Source of the DNA: JBBRHQ01 sp963815645
Lineage (GTDB): Bacteria; Actinomycetota; Thermoleophilia; Solirubrobacterales; 70-9
Assembly: GCA_963815645.1 (NCBI GenBank)
Contig: CAWFHL010000001.1
Span: forward strand, 1,054,001 to 1,118,000
DNA length: 64,000 nucleotides
Reading direction: 5' to 3'
Shown: piece by piece, positions 7,609 to 16,240 of the stretch
How positions within the stretch are numbered: the stretch's first letter is position 1
How the letters are laid out: each line of letters starts with the position of its first letter
Notes under the pieces: generated by a model
Databases searched by the model: none
What the model saw: the letters and a program-made list of their open reading frames with translations, nothing else
Told to the model about the DNA's origin: nothing
Translations under genes and position numbers: made by a program

Positions 7609-7824
7609 CTATTCGGCTGCGGGGAGCTCGCTGACCTGGGTCGCCACTGGACCCTTCGGACCCTCGCCGGACTCGAAGCTGACCCTTGCGTCGTCGTCGA
7701 GTGAGCGGTGGCCCTCGCCCTGAATCTCCGAGAAGTGGACGAAGTGGTCGGGACCGCCGTCGTCGGGGGTGATGAAGCCGTACCCCTTCTCGTTGCTGAA
7801 CCATTTGACGACGCCGGTTGGCAC
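7609..7824 (-). CDS. Cold-shock domain protein (CspA family)
   Basis: 71 residues from a GTG at 7824 that has a strong ribosome site (GGAGGAGAGG) right before it. RNP1 is KGYGFITPD and RNP2 is HFVHFSEI, both aromatic-rich RNA-binding surfaces of the single OB fold; the N-terminus VPTGVVKWFSNEKG is standard. It binds single-stranded RNA/DNA as an mRNA chaperone in the cytoplasm. The HF in RNP2 replaces the more common (V/L)F. Longer upstream starts are unlikely because family members begin here. Divergent from the FAH-family gene. Confidence 0.93.
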   Translation of the reverse strand: MPTGVVKWFSNEKGYGFITPDDGGPDHFVHFSEIQGEGHRSLDDDARVSFESGEGPKGPVATQVSELPAAE

Positions 7825-7885
7825 CCTCTCCTCCGTTCCTGGCTCGCTGCGCCAAAGGTAACGCATCCCTCTAGGCTCACCTTCC

Positions 7886-8725
7886 ATGCGGCTGGTCACC
7901 TACACCGCGAGCGCCGGCCCTCGGGCCGGGGTGCTCGACGACGGGGGGGTGATCGACGCCTGGGAGGCGCTGGGCCAGCCGCAGCGCTCCAGCCTCCGCG
8001 AGCTGGTCGCCGAGGATCGCATCGCCGACCTCTCCGGAGTCGGATCCGACGCCGCGGTTCTGACGAAATTCGAGCTGGCGCCGCCGATCCCCGACCCCGA
8101 GAAGATCGTCTGCATAGGGCTCAACTACCGAACCCACGCCGCCGAGGCTGGCCTCGACCCCCCCGACTCCCCGACGATTTTCGGCAAGTACCGCAACGCC
8201 CTCGCGGCGCCGGGCGCCACCGTGACGCTGCCACGCGCCAGCGCCAAGGTGGACTACGAGGCGGAGCTCGCCTTCGTGGTCGGCCGTCGGGCCAGGCAGG
8301 TCGAAGCCTCAACGGCGCTCGACCACGTCGCCGGCTACACGCTGCTCAACGACCTTTCGGCCCGCGACCTGCAGTTCTCGACCCCCCAGTGGATGGCGGG
8401 CAAGGTCTTCGACGGCTCCGCGCCCTGCGGGCCGGCGCTCGTCACCCCGGAGGAGGCAGGACCCCATGAGGCGATCGGGATCTCGCTGATCCTCAACGGG
8501 GAGACAATGCAATCGGCGACGACCGGCGACCTGATCTTCTCGGTGCCAGAGCTGCTCGCCCATCTCTCCACCCTGATGACCCTCGAGCCGGGCGACATCG
8601 TCGCCACTGGGACCCCTGCCGGGGTGGGCGGCGCCCGCGAGCCGCGGGTCTGGCTCAAGGACGGCGACCGCGTCGTGGTCAGCTCGCCGACCCTCGGCGA
8701 GCTGGAGACCCGAATCGCCGGCTGA
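7886..8725 (+). CDS. Fumarylacetoacetate hydrolase (FAH) family protein
   Basis: 279 residues. The N-terminal 60-residue cap is followed by the FAH fold with KIVCIGLNYRTHAAEAGL, PTIFGKYRNALAAPGA and the metal site in DYEAELAFVVGRRAR (Glu-x-Glu), then GYTLLNDLSARDLQF and GDIVATGTPAGVGGAR. These match acylpyruvase / 2-hydroxyhepta-2,4-diene-1,7-dioate isomerase-type enzymes that cleave or decarboxylate beta-diketo acids with Mg2+. The exact substrate cannot be read from sequence. Stands alone, divergent from the cold-shock gene. Confidence 0.9.
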   Translation: MRLVTYTASAGPRAGVLDDGGVIDAWEALGQPQRSSLRELVAEDRIADLSGVGSDAAVLTKFELAPPIPDPEKIVCIGLNYRTHAAEAGLDPPDSPTIFGKYRNALAAPGATVTLPRASAKVDYEAELAFVVGRRARQVEASTALDHVAGYTLLNDLSARDLQFSTPQWMAGKVFDGSAPCGPALVTPEEAGPHEAIGISLILNGETMQSATTGDLIFSVPELLAHLSTLMTLEPGDIVATGTPAGVGGAREPRVWLKDGDRVVVSSPTLGELETRIAG

Positions 8726-8798
8726 GCCGACCCGCCGAACGCAACCTTGTGCGCTCATTGGGGCCCAAACCTTGGGTTCGGCCCGGGACCGGAGGCTG

Positions 8799-9902
8799 CT
8801 AGGGGCGCCTCACGGCGAGGCGGAAACTGCCTCCGCCGTGGACTCGGGTGACGATCACCTTGACCCGCGCCTGGCCGCAGATCGTGTAGTTGACCTTCTC
8901 GTGGGGGCCTGATCCGCTCGCCGCTCTCAGCACCCTGCCGGCGTGATTGCGGAGCGCGAGGCTGTAGCCGGCGCGTGCCTGCGCCTTCAGGCCGATGCTG
9001 AGCACACCGTCGAGCGGGGTCGCGATCCGGGCCACGGCGCGCTGGGGCCCGCCGCGGCCGAGCGAGCCGCTGTCGACCAGCCGGGTCCTGTGCTTCCAGG
9101 GTCGGATCGCGTCGAGGCGGATCGCTGCGAAGGACGCCCTACTCGGTCGCAGCGACTCGGTCCACTGCCAGCGGACCTTGCCGGGGAAACGGTAGTCGGC
9201 GAACGACTCGGCGAACGCCTCACCGGGGTTGCGGTAGTAGTGGCTGCCCTCGTCACCGGGGAAGTAGGCGCCGGCGCGGGCCCCCTGGCAGACCCGCTCG
9301 AGCGAGGACCATCGCTTCGTCCCCCAGTCGATCGTCGGTCTGAAGGGGGGATTTCGCCGGTGGTCGGCGAGGTGGTGCCCGTACTCGTGGGTGAGGACGA
9401 AGTTGCGAGTCGCCCCATCGCTCGGGTTGGGGTAGTCGTTGCCGCTCAGGTACATCTGATCCCGGCCGGAGTAGTAGCAGGCGAGGGCTCCCTGGCCGCA
9501 GACCGAGGCCATCTCGTCGTCGGTTACCAGTTCCACCCGCAGGCTGTTCATCTCGTCGCCGTGGGCGATCGTGCCGAGGAAGCTGGCGACCTTCTGTGGA
9601 TTGGCGGCATCGCAGCGCGCCGGCACGCTCCTGCAGGCGGCGGAGACGCCGATCGTCACCTTCCTTCCCTTGCCGTCGTGGACCGGGTATCGCCGCTGCG
9701 AGGCGCTGGCCGACTCCCGCGCGGCGGCAAGGTTCGTATGGGTGAAGACGACGTCGCGAACCGGGACCGAGGGCACCGGCACCCCGAACGGGTCGAAATC
9801 TTCGATCGGCATGCGGGTCGGGCGAGGCGAGGCGGAGGCGGTTGGTGCCAGGACGAGGGCGGCTGCCGCGCCGAGCACCGCGATCCCCGTGCGCCGGCTC
9901 AC
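8799..9902 (-). CDS. Exported zinc metalloprotease-like protein
   Basis: 367 residues with a signal peptide (MSRRTGIAVLGAAAALVLAPTASA, cleavage near residue 24). The centre carries HEYGHH (about residue 167), the HExxH zinc site, with a downstream Glu/Asp-rich NPGEAFAESFADY that probably supplies the third ligand, as in gluzincin-type proteases. The C-terminal ~100 residues form a beta-rich domain like other secreted actinobacterial proteins. Several Cys suggest disulphides. It starts within the stop of the preceding gene (ATGA overlap with 9899). The substrate is unknown. Confidence 0.75.
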   Translation of the reverse strand: MSRRTGIAVLGAAAALVLAPTASASPRPTRMPIEDFDPFGVPVPSVPVRDVVFTHTNLAAARESASASQRRYPVHDGKGRKVTIGVSAACRSVPARCDAANPQKVASFLGTIAHGDEMNSLRVELVTDDEMASVCGQGALACYYSGRDQMYLSGNDYPNPSDGATRNFVLTHEYGHHLADHRRNPPFRPTIDWGTKRWSSLERVCQGARAGAYFPGDEGSHYYRNPGEAFAESFADYRFPGKVRWQWTESLRPSRASFAAIRLDAIRPWKHRTRLVDSGSLGRGGPQRAVARIATPLDGVLSIGLKAQARAGYSLALRNHAGRVLRAASGSGPHEKVNYTICGQARVKVIVTRVHGGGSFRLAVRRP

Positions 9903-11131
9903 GGCCTCGGACCCGGGTTGATCTCGTTGCGCTTGGCCGGCAGCGAGGCCGAGAGCGGGGCGCTCGCCCCGAGGGTCGATGCCGAGGCGTGCCGCGCCGC
10001 GCGTCCCTTGCGGGCGGCCCAGTGGATCCGCACCGGGGCGACCGTGAGCAGCGCCCGCCAGGAGCGTCGGCCGAGCACCCCGTCGGCCTTGACGCCGCGC
10101 TGGCTCTGGAACTTCCTCACCGCGGCGTAGGTGCGGCGCCCGAAGATCCCGGTCGCGGGCAGGTTCCGCGAGCCGGCAGCGATCAGGTGCTGCTGTGCCC
10201 AGACGACCAGATCACCGCGGCTTCCGCGCCGCAGCACGGGCATCCCGCTGACCGGCCTGTAGCCGGCCACGCGGCCGGCGGTCGGGCTGCCGAGCGACGA
10301 CCACTGCTTGCGGCTCGTCTCCTGCCAGTCCCACCAGCTCGGGGGGCCGTCGCCGTAGGTGAGCGAGTAGCGCCGGAAGAGCTTCAGCGACTTCGGGCTG
10401 ACCCCCTGATAGGTCTGGCCGAGCGGGTAGATCGGGCGCTCGAAGACGCGGTTGTAGAAGTAGGTGTGCTCGAACACGGTGCGGACCGAGGTGCCGATCG
10501 CAGCCCAGTACATCTGCGGCTGGCTGAAGTGGGCCCCGCCCGGCCCGAGGAACACCGAGTAGGGGAAGGCGGGGTGGTAGTCGACGTAGGGAAAGCCCGC
10601 CAGCGAGAGCGGGAAAGACCCGCCGATGCGGCGACGAAGCGCCCGGATGTAGCGATCGGCCGCCGCGTACTTGCCCTCGTACTGCCCCTCCGCGTCGATC
10701 ACCAGGCAGTCGGCTCCCCTGCGCACCGAGGTCGCGCCGACCTTCGCTTCCCCGACCGGATGGCTGCCGTAGACGAACTGCCAGGCACAGACGTCGAGCC
10801 CCCCGCGGTGCAGGCGCTGGATTAGGGGGCGGTTGAACTGGCTCCAGATGTCGTTGCTGTCGCCGGACTTGATGTAGACGGTGCCGATGCCCGAGTGCCG
10901 GGCCCGGGTGATGATCCGCGAGAGATCCCCGCCCTGGGACTTGCTTACGTACCAGATCCACATTCCCTGGCGCTGAAACGGCACACCGGCATGGCCGCCG
11001 GTGCCGGCGCCCCCGTCCGAGGCCCCGGCGAGAGAGGGGAGCGCCCACAGGGCGCCGCTCGCGATCAGTGCGATCGCGAACGCTCGCCAGCGCCTCGGTG
11101 CCGGCGCGGATTTGGTCGGCATCACGCCCAT
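9899..11131 (-). CDS. Exported glycosidase-like protein with peptidoglycan-binding domain
   Basis: 410 residues with an N-terminal signal (RRWRAFAIALIASGALWALPSLAGA). Residues ~55-280 look like a TIM-barrel of the glycoside-hydrolase/DUF1906 type: GMWIWYVSKS, IGTVYIKSGDS, CAWQFVYGS, DCLVIDAEGQYEG, FPLSLAGFPYVDYHP. A C-terminal PG_binding_1 domain follows (LRRGSRGDLVVWAQQHL ... TYAAVRKFQSQRGVKADGVLG). Predicted to act on or bind the cell wall. It is translationally coupled to the metalloprotease gene that follows. The catalytic residues are not certain; a non-catalytic barrel is possible. Confidence 0.7.
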   Translation of the reverse strand: MGVMPTKSAPAPRRWRAFAIALIASGALWALPSLAGASDGGAGTGGHAGVPFQRQGMWIWYVSKSQGGDLSRIITRARHSGIGTVYIKSGDSNDIWSQFNRPLIQRLHRGGLDVCAWQFVYGSHPVGEAKVGATSVRRGADCLVIDAEGQYEGKYAAADRYIRALRRRIGGSFPLSLAGFPYVDYHPAFPYSVFLGPGGAHFSQPQMYWAAIGTSVRTVFEHTYFYNRVFERPIYPLGQTYQGVSPKSLKLFRRYSLTYGDGPPSWWDWQETSRKQWSSLGSPTAGRVAGYRPVSGMPVLRRGSRGDLVVWAQQHLIAAGSRNLPATGIFGRRTYAAVRKFQSQRGVKADGVLGRRSWRALLTVAPVRIHWAARKGRAARHASASTLGASAPLSASLPAKRNEINPGPRP

Positions 11132-11245
11132 CAAAACACGGTCCCGGCGACGGGGCTGCGGTGGCGCTCGGAGCCAAACCCTCGCCGCCGTCTGCCCGTG
11201 CCGGTCCCTAGTATGCCGACAGCTTCCCTTCCTTGTCAGTCTTCG

Positions 11246-12418
11246 ATGCCTCGCACGCGCAAGATCCTTTGCATTTTCGCCCTCGGGCTGGTCTGCGCGG
11301 GCGCGCTGTCGCCGGCGGCATCAGCGGCTGCGCCGAGCGTCGATCTCGTCCACGCGGGACTGAAGCAGGCCGGTCGCAGCCTGATCTTCAGCATTCGCAC
11401 CTCCTCCCCGGTGGTCCTGAAGAAGCTCCGCCGCTTCCCCGTCTTCTCCAAACCGAAGCCGCGCTACCTGTGCGTGATCTTGCGCCGGCCCGCCGGCCAC
11501 CATGAGAGGCGGCTCTGCCTCGGCGGCGCCAGGAAGAGCCGGCACCGGATCGGCCTCTCCCGGCTCGACGGCAGCGGAGCGGTGATCGGCACCTCCACCC
11601 TGGCGGCGAGGGTGAAGCGGCCGGGTGCCCGCAAGCTGGTCGTCACCCTGATCCCAGGGGAAGCCGGGCTGACCCCGCAGCGATACCGCTGGCGGGCGAT
11701 CGAGGGTCTGAAGTGCGCCGGGCCCGGACCCTGCGTCGATCGGCTCCCCGCAGGGCACGACGGCGTCTTCCGGCTGCGGCCGGTGCGCGCGGTCGGTTGC
11801 ACCGGCGGCAGGCGCGGGCTGGTCCGCAACGGCCCTCGGGGTCGCAAGGTCGTCGCCCTGACCTTCGACGACGGGCCCAGCACCTATACGCCCGGCTTCC
11901 TCAGGGTGCTTCGCAGAAAGCACGTCAACGGGACCTTCTTCGAGCTCGGGCAGGAGGCTCTGGGCAACGCGCGGCTGATGCGCAAGATCCTCGCCGAGGG
12001 CAACGAGATCGGCAACCACTCCACCCATCACACCGCCTACCCCGGCTACGCGGACCTGGCCACGACCAGCGCCCGGATCAAGCGGCTTACGCACTTCAGG
12101 CCCTGCCTGTTCCGGCCTCCCTATGGTGCGGTCAACTCCGGGGTGATCTCGGCGGCCGCCCGGGCGGGGATGAGGACGGTCACCTGGGACGTCGACCCGA
12201 CCGACTGGTCCACCCCCGGCACCGGGGCGATCTACAGCCGGGTCGTATCGGCTGCCCGGCCGGGCTCGATCATCCTCATGCACGACGGCGGCGGAAACCG
12301 CAGCGAGACCCTGGCGGCGCTGCCCCGGATCATCGACAACCTGCGCCACCGCGGATATCGCTTCAAGACGGTCAGCAGCCTGCTCGGCAACCGGCTGATC
12401 TACCACCCCTACGGCTGA
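11246..12418 (+). CDS. Exported polysaccharide deacetylase (NodB domain)
   Basis: 390 residues; signal peptide RKILCIFALGLVCAGALSPAASA. Residues ~30-190 are an unassigned beta-rich region; the NodB domain follows with TFDDGPSTYTP (first Asp), GNEIGNHSTHH (metal His pair), RPPYGAVNSG (catalytic Arg region) and IILMHDGGG (C-terminal His). It removes acetyl groups from N-acetylglucosamine polymers in the cell wall or capsule. No good ribosome site separates the ATGs at 11213 and 11246; the latter puts the basic residues directly before the hydrophobic core. Confidence 0.85.
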   Translation: MPRTRKILCIFALGLVCAGALSPAASAAAPSVDLVHAGLKQAGRSLIFSIRTSSPVVLKKLRRFPVFSKPKPRYLCVILRRPAGHHERRLCLGGARKSRHRIGLSRLDGSGAVIGTSTLAARVKRPGARKLVVTLIPGEAGLTPQRYRWRAIEGLKCAGPGPCVDRLPAGHDGVFRLRPVRAVGCTGGRRGLVRNGPRGRKVVALTFDDGPSTYTPGFLRVLRRKHVNGTFFELGQEALGNARLMRKILAEGNEIGNHSTHHTAYPGYADLATTSARIKRLTHFRPCLFRPPYGAVNSGVISAAARAGMRTVTWDVDPTDWSTPGTGAIYSRVVSAARPGSIILMHDGGGNRSETLAALPRIIDNLRHRGYRFKTVSSLLGNRLIYHPYG

Positions 12419-12431
12419 GAGGCCGGTCGGC

Positions 12432-13499
12432 TCAGGCTGCGCCGAGGCCGGGCTCGCCCGGGGCGTCGCGCTCTGCCGTGGCCCGACGCTCCTCAAGCTC
12501 TGCCTTGCTGGGCCGCAGCGGGCTCGATGCCTGGCCCCCATCGCGAGCGTCGATCTGCTCGAGTTTCGCCAGCAGGTTCTCGGCCATCCTGATCGAGGCT
12601 GCGTCTATGAGGCGACCGTCGAGGGAGACGGCACCCTTGCCCTCGGCCGCCGCCTCCTTCATCGCGGCGATGATCCGATGGGTTCGCTCGACGATGCGTT
12701 CGTCGGGGGTGAAGATCTCGTTCGCGAGCGGCACCTGCGAGGGATGGATCGCCCACTTTCCCTCGTAGCCGAGGACGGCAGCACGGCGGGCTGCCGCCAG
12801 GTAGCCGTCGGCATCGGTGAAGTCACCGTAGGGCCCGTCGATCGGGCGCAGGCCGTTGGCGCGACAGGCGACGGCGATCCGTGACAGCGCGTAGTGCCAC
12901 TGATCGCCCCAGTGCACCTCGCGGCGCCCGTCGGTCTCATCAGTCAGAACCGCGTAGGCGGGGTCGACGCCGCCGATCTTCGTCGTGTGACTCTGCATCG
13001 AGGCGGCGTAGTCGGCGACGCCGAAGACCATCGCCTCGATCCGGCCCGGGCATGCCTTGGCGATCTCCTCGACGCAGGCCATGCCTTCGGCGGTCTCGAC
13101 CAGGACGGAGATCCCGATCCGGTGCTCGAGCCCGGTCGCGACCTCGATCTGGTCGAGCAGGGTTGCGACCAGCTCGACGCTCGCCGGCGAACCCACCTTG
13201 GGAATCGTGATCGTGTCGAGGGCCCGGCCGCCCTGCTCGACCACCTCCACGATGTCCCGGTAGCACCAGTGGGTGTCGAGTCCGTTGATCCGCACCGAGA
13301 CGGACGCCGGCGCCCAGTCCCCGCCGTTCAGCGCCTCGATCACGTTGGCGCGGGCATCCACCTTGTCATCGGGGGCGACCGCGTCCTCGAGGTCGAGCAT
13401 GACGACGTCGGCGCCGAGCTCGGGGGCGCGCTCGAGCATCCGCGGGTTGCTGCCGGGAACAGCGAGCTCTGAGCGGTGCAGTCGGGTCGATCGCTCCAT
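12432..13499 (-). CDS. HpcH/HpaI aldolase / CitE-like CoA-ester lyase
   Basis: 355 residues. The N-terminus has HRSELAVPGSNPRMLERAPELGADVVMLDLEDAV, the signature of CitE/malyl-CoA lyase proteins; IGISVLVETAEGM supplies the metal-binding Glu, VFGVADYAASM the Asp, and KWAIHPSQV the substrate loop. The size and WHYALSRIAVACRANGL fit L-malyl-CoA/beta-methylmalyl-CoA lyase more than the citrate lyase beta subunit. It would split or form beta-hydroxyacyl-CoA esters using Mg2+. A low-complexity tail of about 35 residues follows. Convergent with the deacetylase gene; substrate unproven. Confidence 0.83.
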   Translation of the reverse strand: MERSTRLHRSELAVPGSNPRMLERAPELGADVVMLDLEDAVAPDDKVDARANVIEALNGGDWAPASVSVRINGLDTHWCYRDIVEVVEQGGRALDTITIPKVGSPASVELVATLLDQIEVATGLEHRIGISVLVETAEGMACVEEIAKACPGRIEAMVFGVADYAASMQSHTTKIGGVDPAYAVLTDETDGRREVHWGDQWHYALSRIAVACRANGLRPIDGPYGDFTDADGYLAAARRAAVLGYEGKWAIHPSQVPLANEIFTPDERIVERTHRIIAAMKEAAAEGKGAVSLDGRLIDAASIRMAENLLAKLEQIDARDGGQASSPLRPSKAELEERRATAERDAPGEPGLGAA

Positions 13500-13591
13500 C
13501 GTCTCCTCCTCCAGGCGACGGGCACAACACCCTAGCCTCGCCCAGCCCGCCCGTCCAGTCCCGGTCCCGGGTGCGGGGATCGCGTAGCGCT

Positions 13592-14527
13592 CTAGGAAGC
13601 GCGCTCCGTCGCCGAGATCGTGTAGGCGCGAGAGCGGGCGAAGAGAATCGGGTCCTCGGGCAGCTCGATCCCGTCGATCACGTTGATCGGGTCGAAGACG
13701 ACGATAGAGCCGTCGGTTTCGGGGTCGTCGGCAATCGCCGTCAGCTCCAGCGTTCCGGCCAGCATCCGCTCGCGGCTCTCGGGCCAGGGCTCAGTCGGGT
13801 CGGTGGTCGGGTCCCCTTCCTCGCCGAGGACGAGGATGAGGCTGAACTCGGCCGGGCCCGAGGCGAGCCGCTCGGCCAGTTCGGCTCGAAGGTAGTCGGG
13901 GGGCCGTGACTTCGCCTCCTCGTCGGGGATCCTCTCCTCCCCCGCCCCCGGCTCCCAGCGGTATCGGACCCAGCGCCCCTCCCCGCCGGGGCCGATCAGC
14001 CGGAAGGAGTGCAGCGAGTTGTAGGCGAGCCGGGCGAAGCTCGCCGGCGGCTCGGCGCCGAGGTTGGCCTGCACAGCCGGCATCGCCTCGGGGTGAGCGC
14101 CGAGGTATGCCCCGAGCCTCTCCATGTCGGGGGCGCCGGTCTCGGGATCCGGCAGCCGCGCCCTCATCAGTTCGAGGAAGTCGTCCGGGTTCCCCGCCAG
14201 GAAGGTCGGCGAGGTGACGCAGAGGAGATCGGTGACAGCGCCGTCCGGAAGCTGGAACTTGACGGCGATCCCGCGCCCCTCGCGCTCCCCGTCGTGAACC
14301 TCGGGGTTCCCGGAGGCGGTCGAGAAGCGGACAAGAGCCGGCACCGGCTCGCCCTGGAGATGCGACGCGGTGCAGAGCGCCGCCACCTCGGACGTGGCGG
14401 TGAAGCTCGCCTCGCAATAGGCCCCCTTGGCGTGCAGGGCGCGGGTGTGTGGGTGACGGCCGTAGACGGCGTGGATCGCCTCGACGATCTCCCGGTCCTG
14501 CTCGGTCGGTTCGGGGGGCGAACCCAT
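13592..14527 (-). CDS. Catalase-related heme peroxidase (SrpA-type)
   Basis: 311 residues, shorter than true catalases (about 480). It contains HAKGAYCEASFTAT, VRFSTASGNPEVHDGEREGRG and TSPTFLAGNPDDFLELM, the pattern of small catalase-family peroxidases in which the distal His region is RxxHAxG. The proximal Tyr motif (RxxxY) is not clearly visible by eye. Expected to use peroxide with an organic reductant. It lies 12 bases after the CrtI-like FAD oxidoreductase gene on the same strand, so the two are probably co-transcribed. Confidence 0.78.
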   Translation of the reverse strand: MGSPPEPTEQDREIVEAIHAVYGRHPHTRALHAKGAYCEASFTATSEVAALCTASHLQGEPVPALVRFSTASGNPEVHDGEREGRGIAVKFQLPDGAVTDLLCVTSPTFLAGNPDDFLELMRARLPDPETGAPDMERLGAYLGAHPEAMPAVQANLGAEPPASFARLAYNSLHSFRLIGPGGEGRWVRYRWEPGAGEERIPDEEAKSRPPDYLRAELAERLASGPAEFSLILVLGEEGDPTTDPTEPWPESRERMLAGTLELTAIADDPETDGSIVVFDPINVIDGIELPEDPILFARSRAYTISATERAS

Positions 14528-14539
14528 CTCCCCCCGACC

Positions 14540-16129
14540 CTAGCCGAGATCCTCGAGCACGGCCATCGCCGCGTTTCGTCCGTTCAGCGCGATCACCGAG
14601 CCGGCCGGGTGGGTGGCGGCGCCGCAGAGGTAGAGGCCGGCAATCTCGGTGCGATGATCGAAGCGGCGGTCCCACATCTGGTCGGGCATCGTCTCCCCCT
14701 GGAAGATGTTGCCGTCGGTGAGCCCGATCCGCTCCTCGATGTCGGGCGGGCCGAGCACCTCGAGCTCCTCGACGCAGTCACGGACGTCAGGCGCGTAGGC
14801 GGCGATCGCCGCGAGGATCAGCTCGCCGACCTCGGCGCGGCGCGATTCCCAATCGCCCTCGGCGAACCGCAGCGGGGCGTAGTGAGCGAAGACGCTCATC
14901 ACGTGCTTGCCCTGGGGGGCGACGCTCGGGTCATAGCCGGTCTGGAAATAGAGCTCGGCGAAGCCGATCGCCGGCTCGCCGCGCTGGCAGGACTCGAACG
15001 CCTCCTGGCAGGCGTCGACCCCCGGCGTGATCGTCACCATCGAGCGCTCCGGGGAGATCCCCTCGGCGGCCGCAGTGAAGCTCGGGACCCTGCCGAGCGC
15101 GGCGTTCAGCTTGACCACCGGAGAGCGCGTCTTCCATCCCGCCACCCGATCCGCCATCGCCGCCGGCACCGACCCGGAGTCGATCAGAGAGAGGGTGCGC
15201 TTCGGCTCGGCGTTGGAGAGGACCGCCCGCGAGCGCAGCAGCTCGCCGCTCTCCAGCCGCACCCCCTCGCCGGGAACGATCTCGCCGACCGGGACGCCGC
15301 AGGCGAGCTGCGCCCCCGCCTCGATAGCCGCGCCGGCGATCGCGAAGGAGACACGGCCCATGCCGCCCTCGACGTAGCCCCAGAAGGAGCCGTACCCGAG
15401 CAGGTCGCCCTGGTGGTGCATCAGCTTCACCGACGCGGTGCCCGGATCGCGGGGCCCGGCGTAGGCGCCGGTGACGCCCTGCCCGAAGAGAGCATGGTGG
15501 AGGCGCTCGTCCTCCATGTAGCGGGAGATCGTCTCGGCGATCGACTCCTCGAAGACGATCGAGATCAGCTCGGGGTCGTTGCCGAGGAGCTCCTCGACCC
15601 GGTCTCGAGAGGGCGATGAGCCGACCCAGGTATCCCCGGCGGGCCCGTGGCGCAGTGCAGCCCGGCAGCGCTCGAACGCCGCCTCGTAGGCGGCCCGGCC
15701 CTCGATGTCGCGCTCCGAGAAGCCGTTGCGGCGAAGGTGCTCGATGGTGGCGGCGGGGTCGAGGAAGCTGGCGTAGGAGCTGCCGTCCGGCAGCGGCACC
15801 CAGGAGTTCGGCTCGGCGGCGAAAACGCGATAACCGTGGCTCTCCAGCCCCAGCTCGGAAACCACCAGCCCGTCGAGCAGGCCGACCACGTAGGCGCAGG
15901 GGCTGACCACGTAGCGCGGGTCCGAGAAGGGCCGCTCCAGGGTGCAGGCGCCACCGAGTTGCTCGCGGCGCTCCAGCACCAGGACCGAGCGCCCGGCCAG
16001 AGCGAGGTAGGCCGCCGCGGTGAGGCCGTTGTGGCCGCCGCCGACGACGATCGCGTCCCAATCGCGCCCGCTGAGCTCGCTGATCGGCGCGGGCAGCCCG
16101 ACCCGGCCCATCTGCTCGGCGACGTTCAC
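14540..16129 (-). CDS. FAD-dependent oxidoreductase, phytoene-desaturase (CrtI)-like
   Basis: 529 residues from GTG 16129 (an ATG at 16111 is an alternative). The Rossmann FAD site AIVVGGGHNGLTAAAYLA is at the N-terminus, followed by VLVLERREQLGGAC; the C-terminus GLYLCGAATHPAGSVIALNGRNAA is the CrtI-type FAD-binding end. Such proteins desaturate or isomerise polyenes, or are pyridine-nucleotide-disulfide-like proteins of unknown role (the PYROXD2 group, which this resembles). It is upstream of the catalase-like gene. No other carotenoid gene is near, so a pigment role is not implied. An unusually long antisense frame is only a GC shadow. Confidence 0.85.
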   Translation of the reverse strand: MNVAEQMGRVGLPAPISELSGRDWDAIVVGGGHNGLTAAAYLALAGRSVLVLERREQLGGACTLERPFSDPRYVVSPCAYVVGLLDGLVVSELGLESHGYRVFAAEPNSWVPLPDGSSYASFLDPAATIEHLRRNGFSERDIEGRAAYEAAFERCRAALRHGPAGDTWVGSSPSRDRVEELLGNDPELISIVFEESIAETISRYMEDERLHHALFGQGVTGAYAGPRDPGTASVKLMHHQGDLLGYGSFWGYVEGGMGRVSFAIAGAAIEAGAQLACGVPVGEIVPGEGVRLESGELLRSRAVLSNAEPKRTLSLIDSGSVPAAMADRVAGWKTRSPVVKLNAALGRVPSFTAAAEGISPERSMVTITPGVDACQEAFESCQRGEPAIGFAELYFQTGYDPSVAPQGKHVMSVFAHYAPLRFAEGDWESRRAEVGELILAAIAAYAPDVRDCVEELEVLGPPDIEERIGLTDGNIFQGETMPDQMWDRRFDHRTEIAGLYLCGAATHPAGSVIALNGRNAAMAVLEDLG

Positions 16130-16240
16130 GCCGCCAGTATCCCGATTCGGGGCGAGCCGGCGAGGCTCGCGGCCGGGGGCCGTTCGTGGGAACCTTCCGG
16201 GAATGCGCGCCTCTCGTCCCCCGATCCGGCAGATGTCGGC

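Noticed and set aside
14540..16129. Carotenoid pathway assignment for the CrtI-like enzyme
   Set aside because: No crtB, crtE or cyclase gene is near, and the protein looks closer to the PYROXD2-type group.
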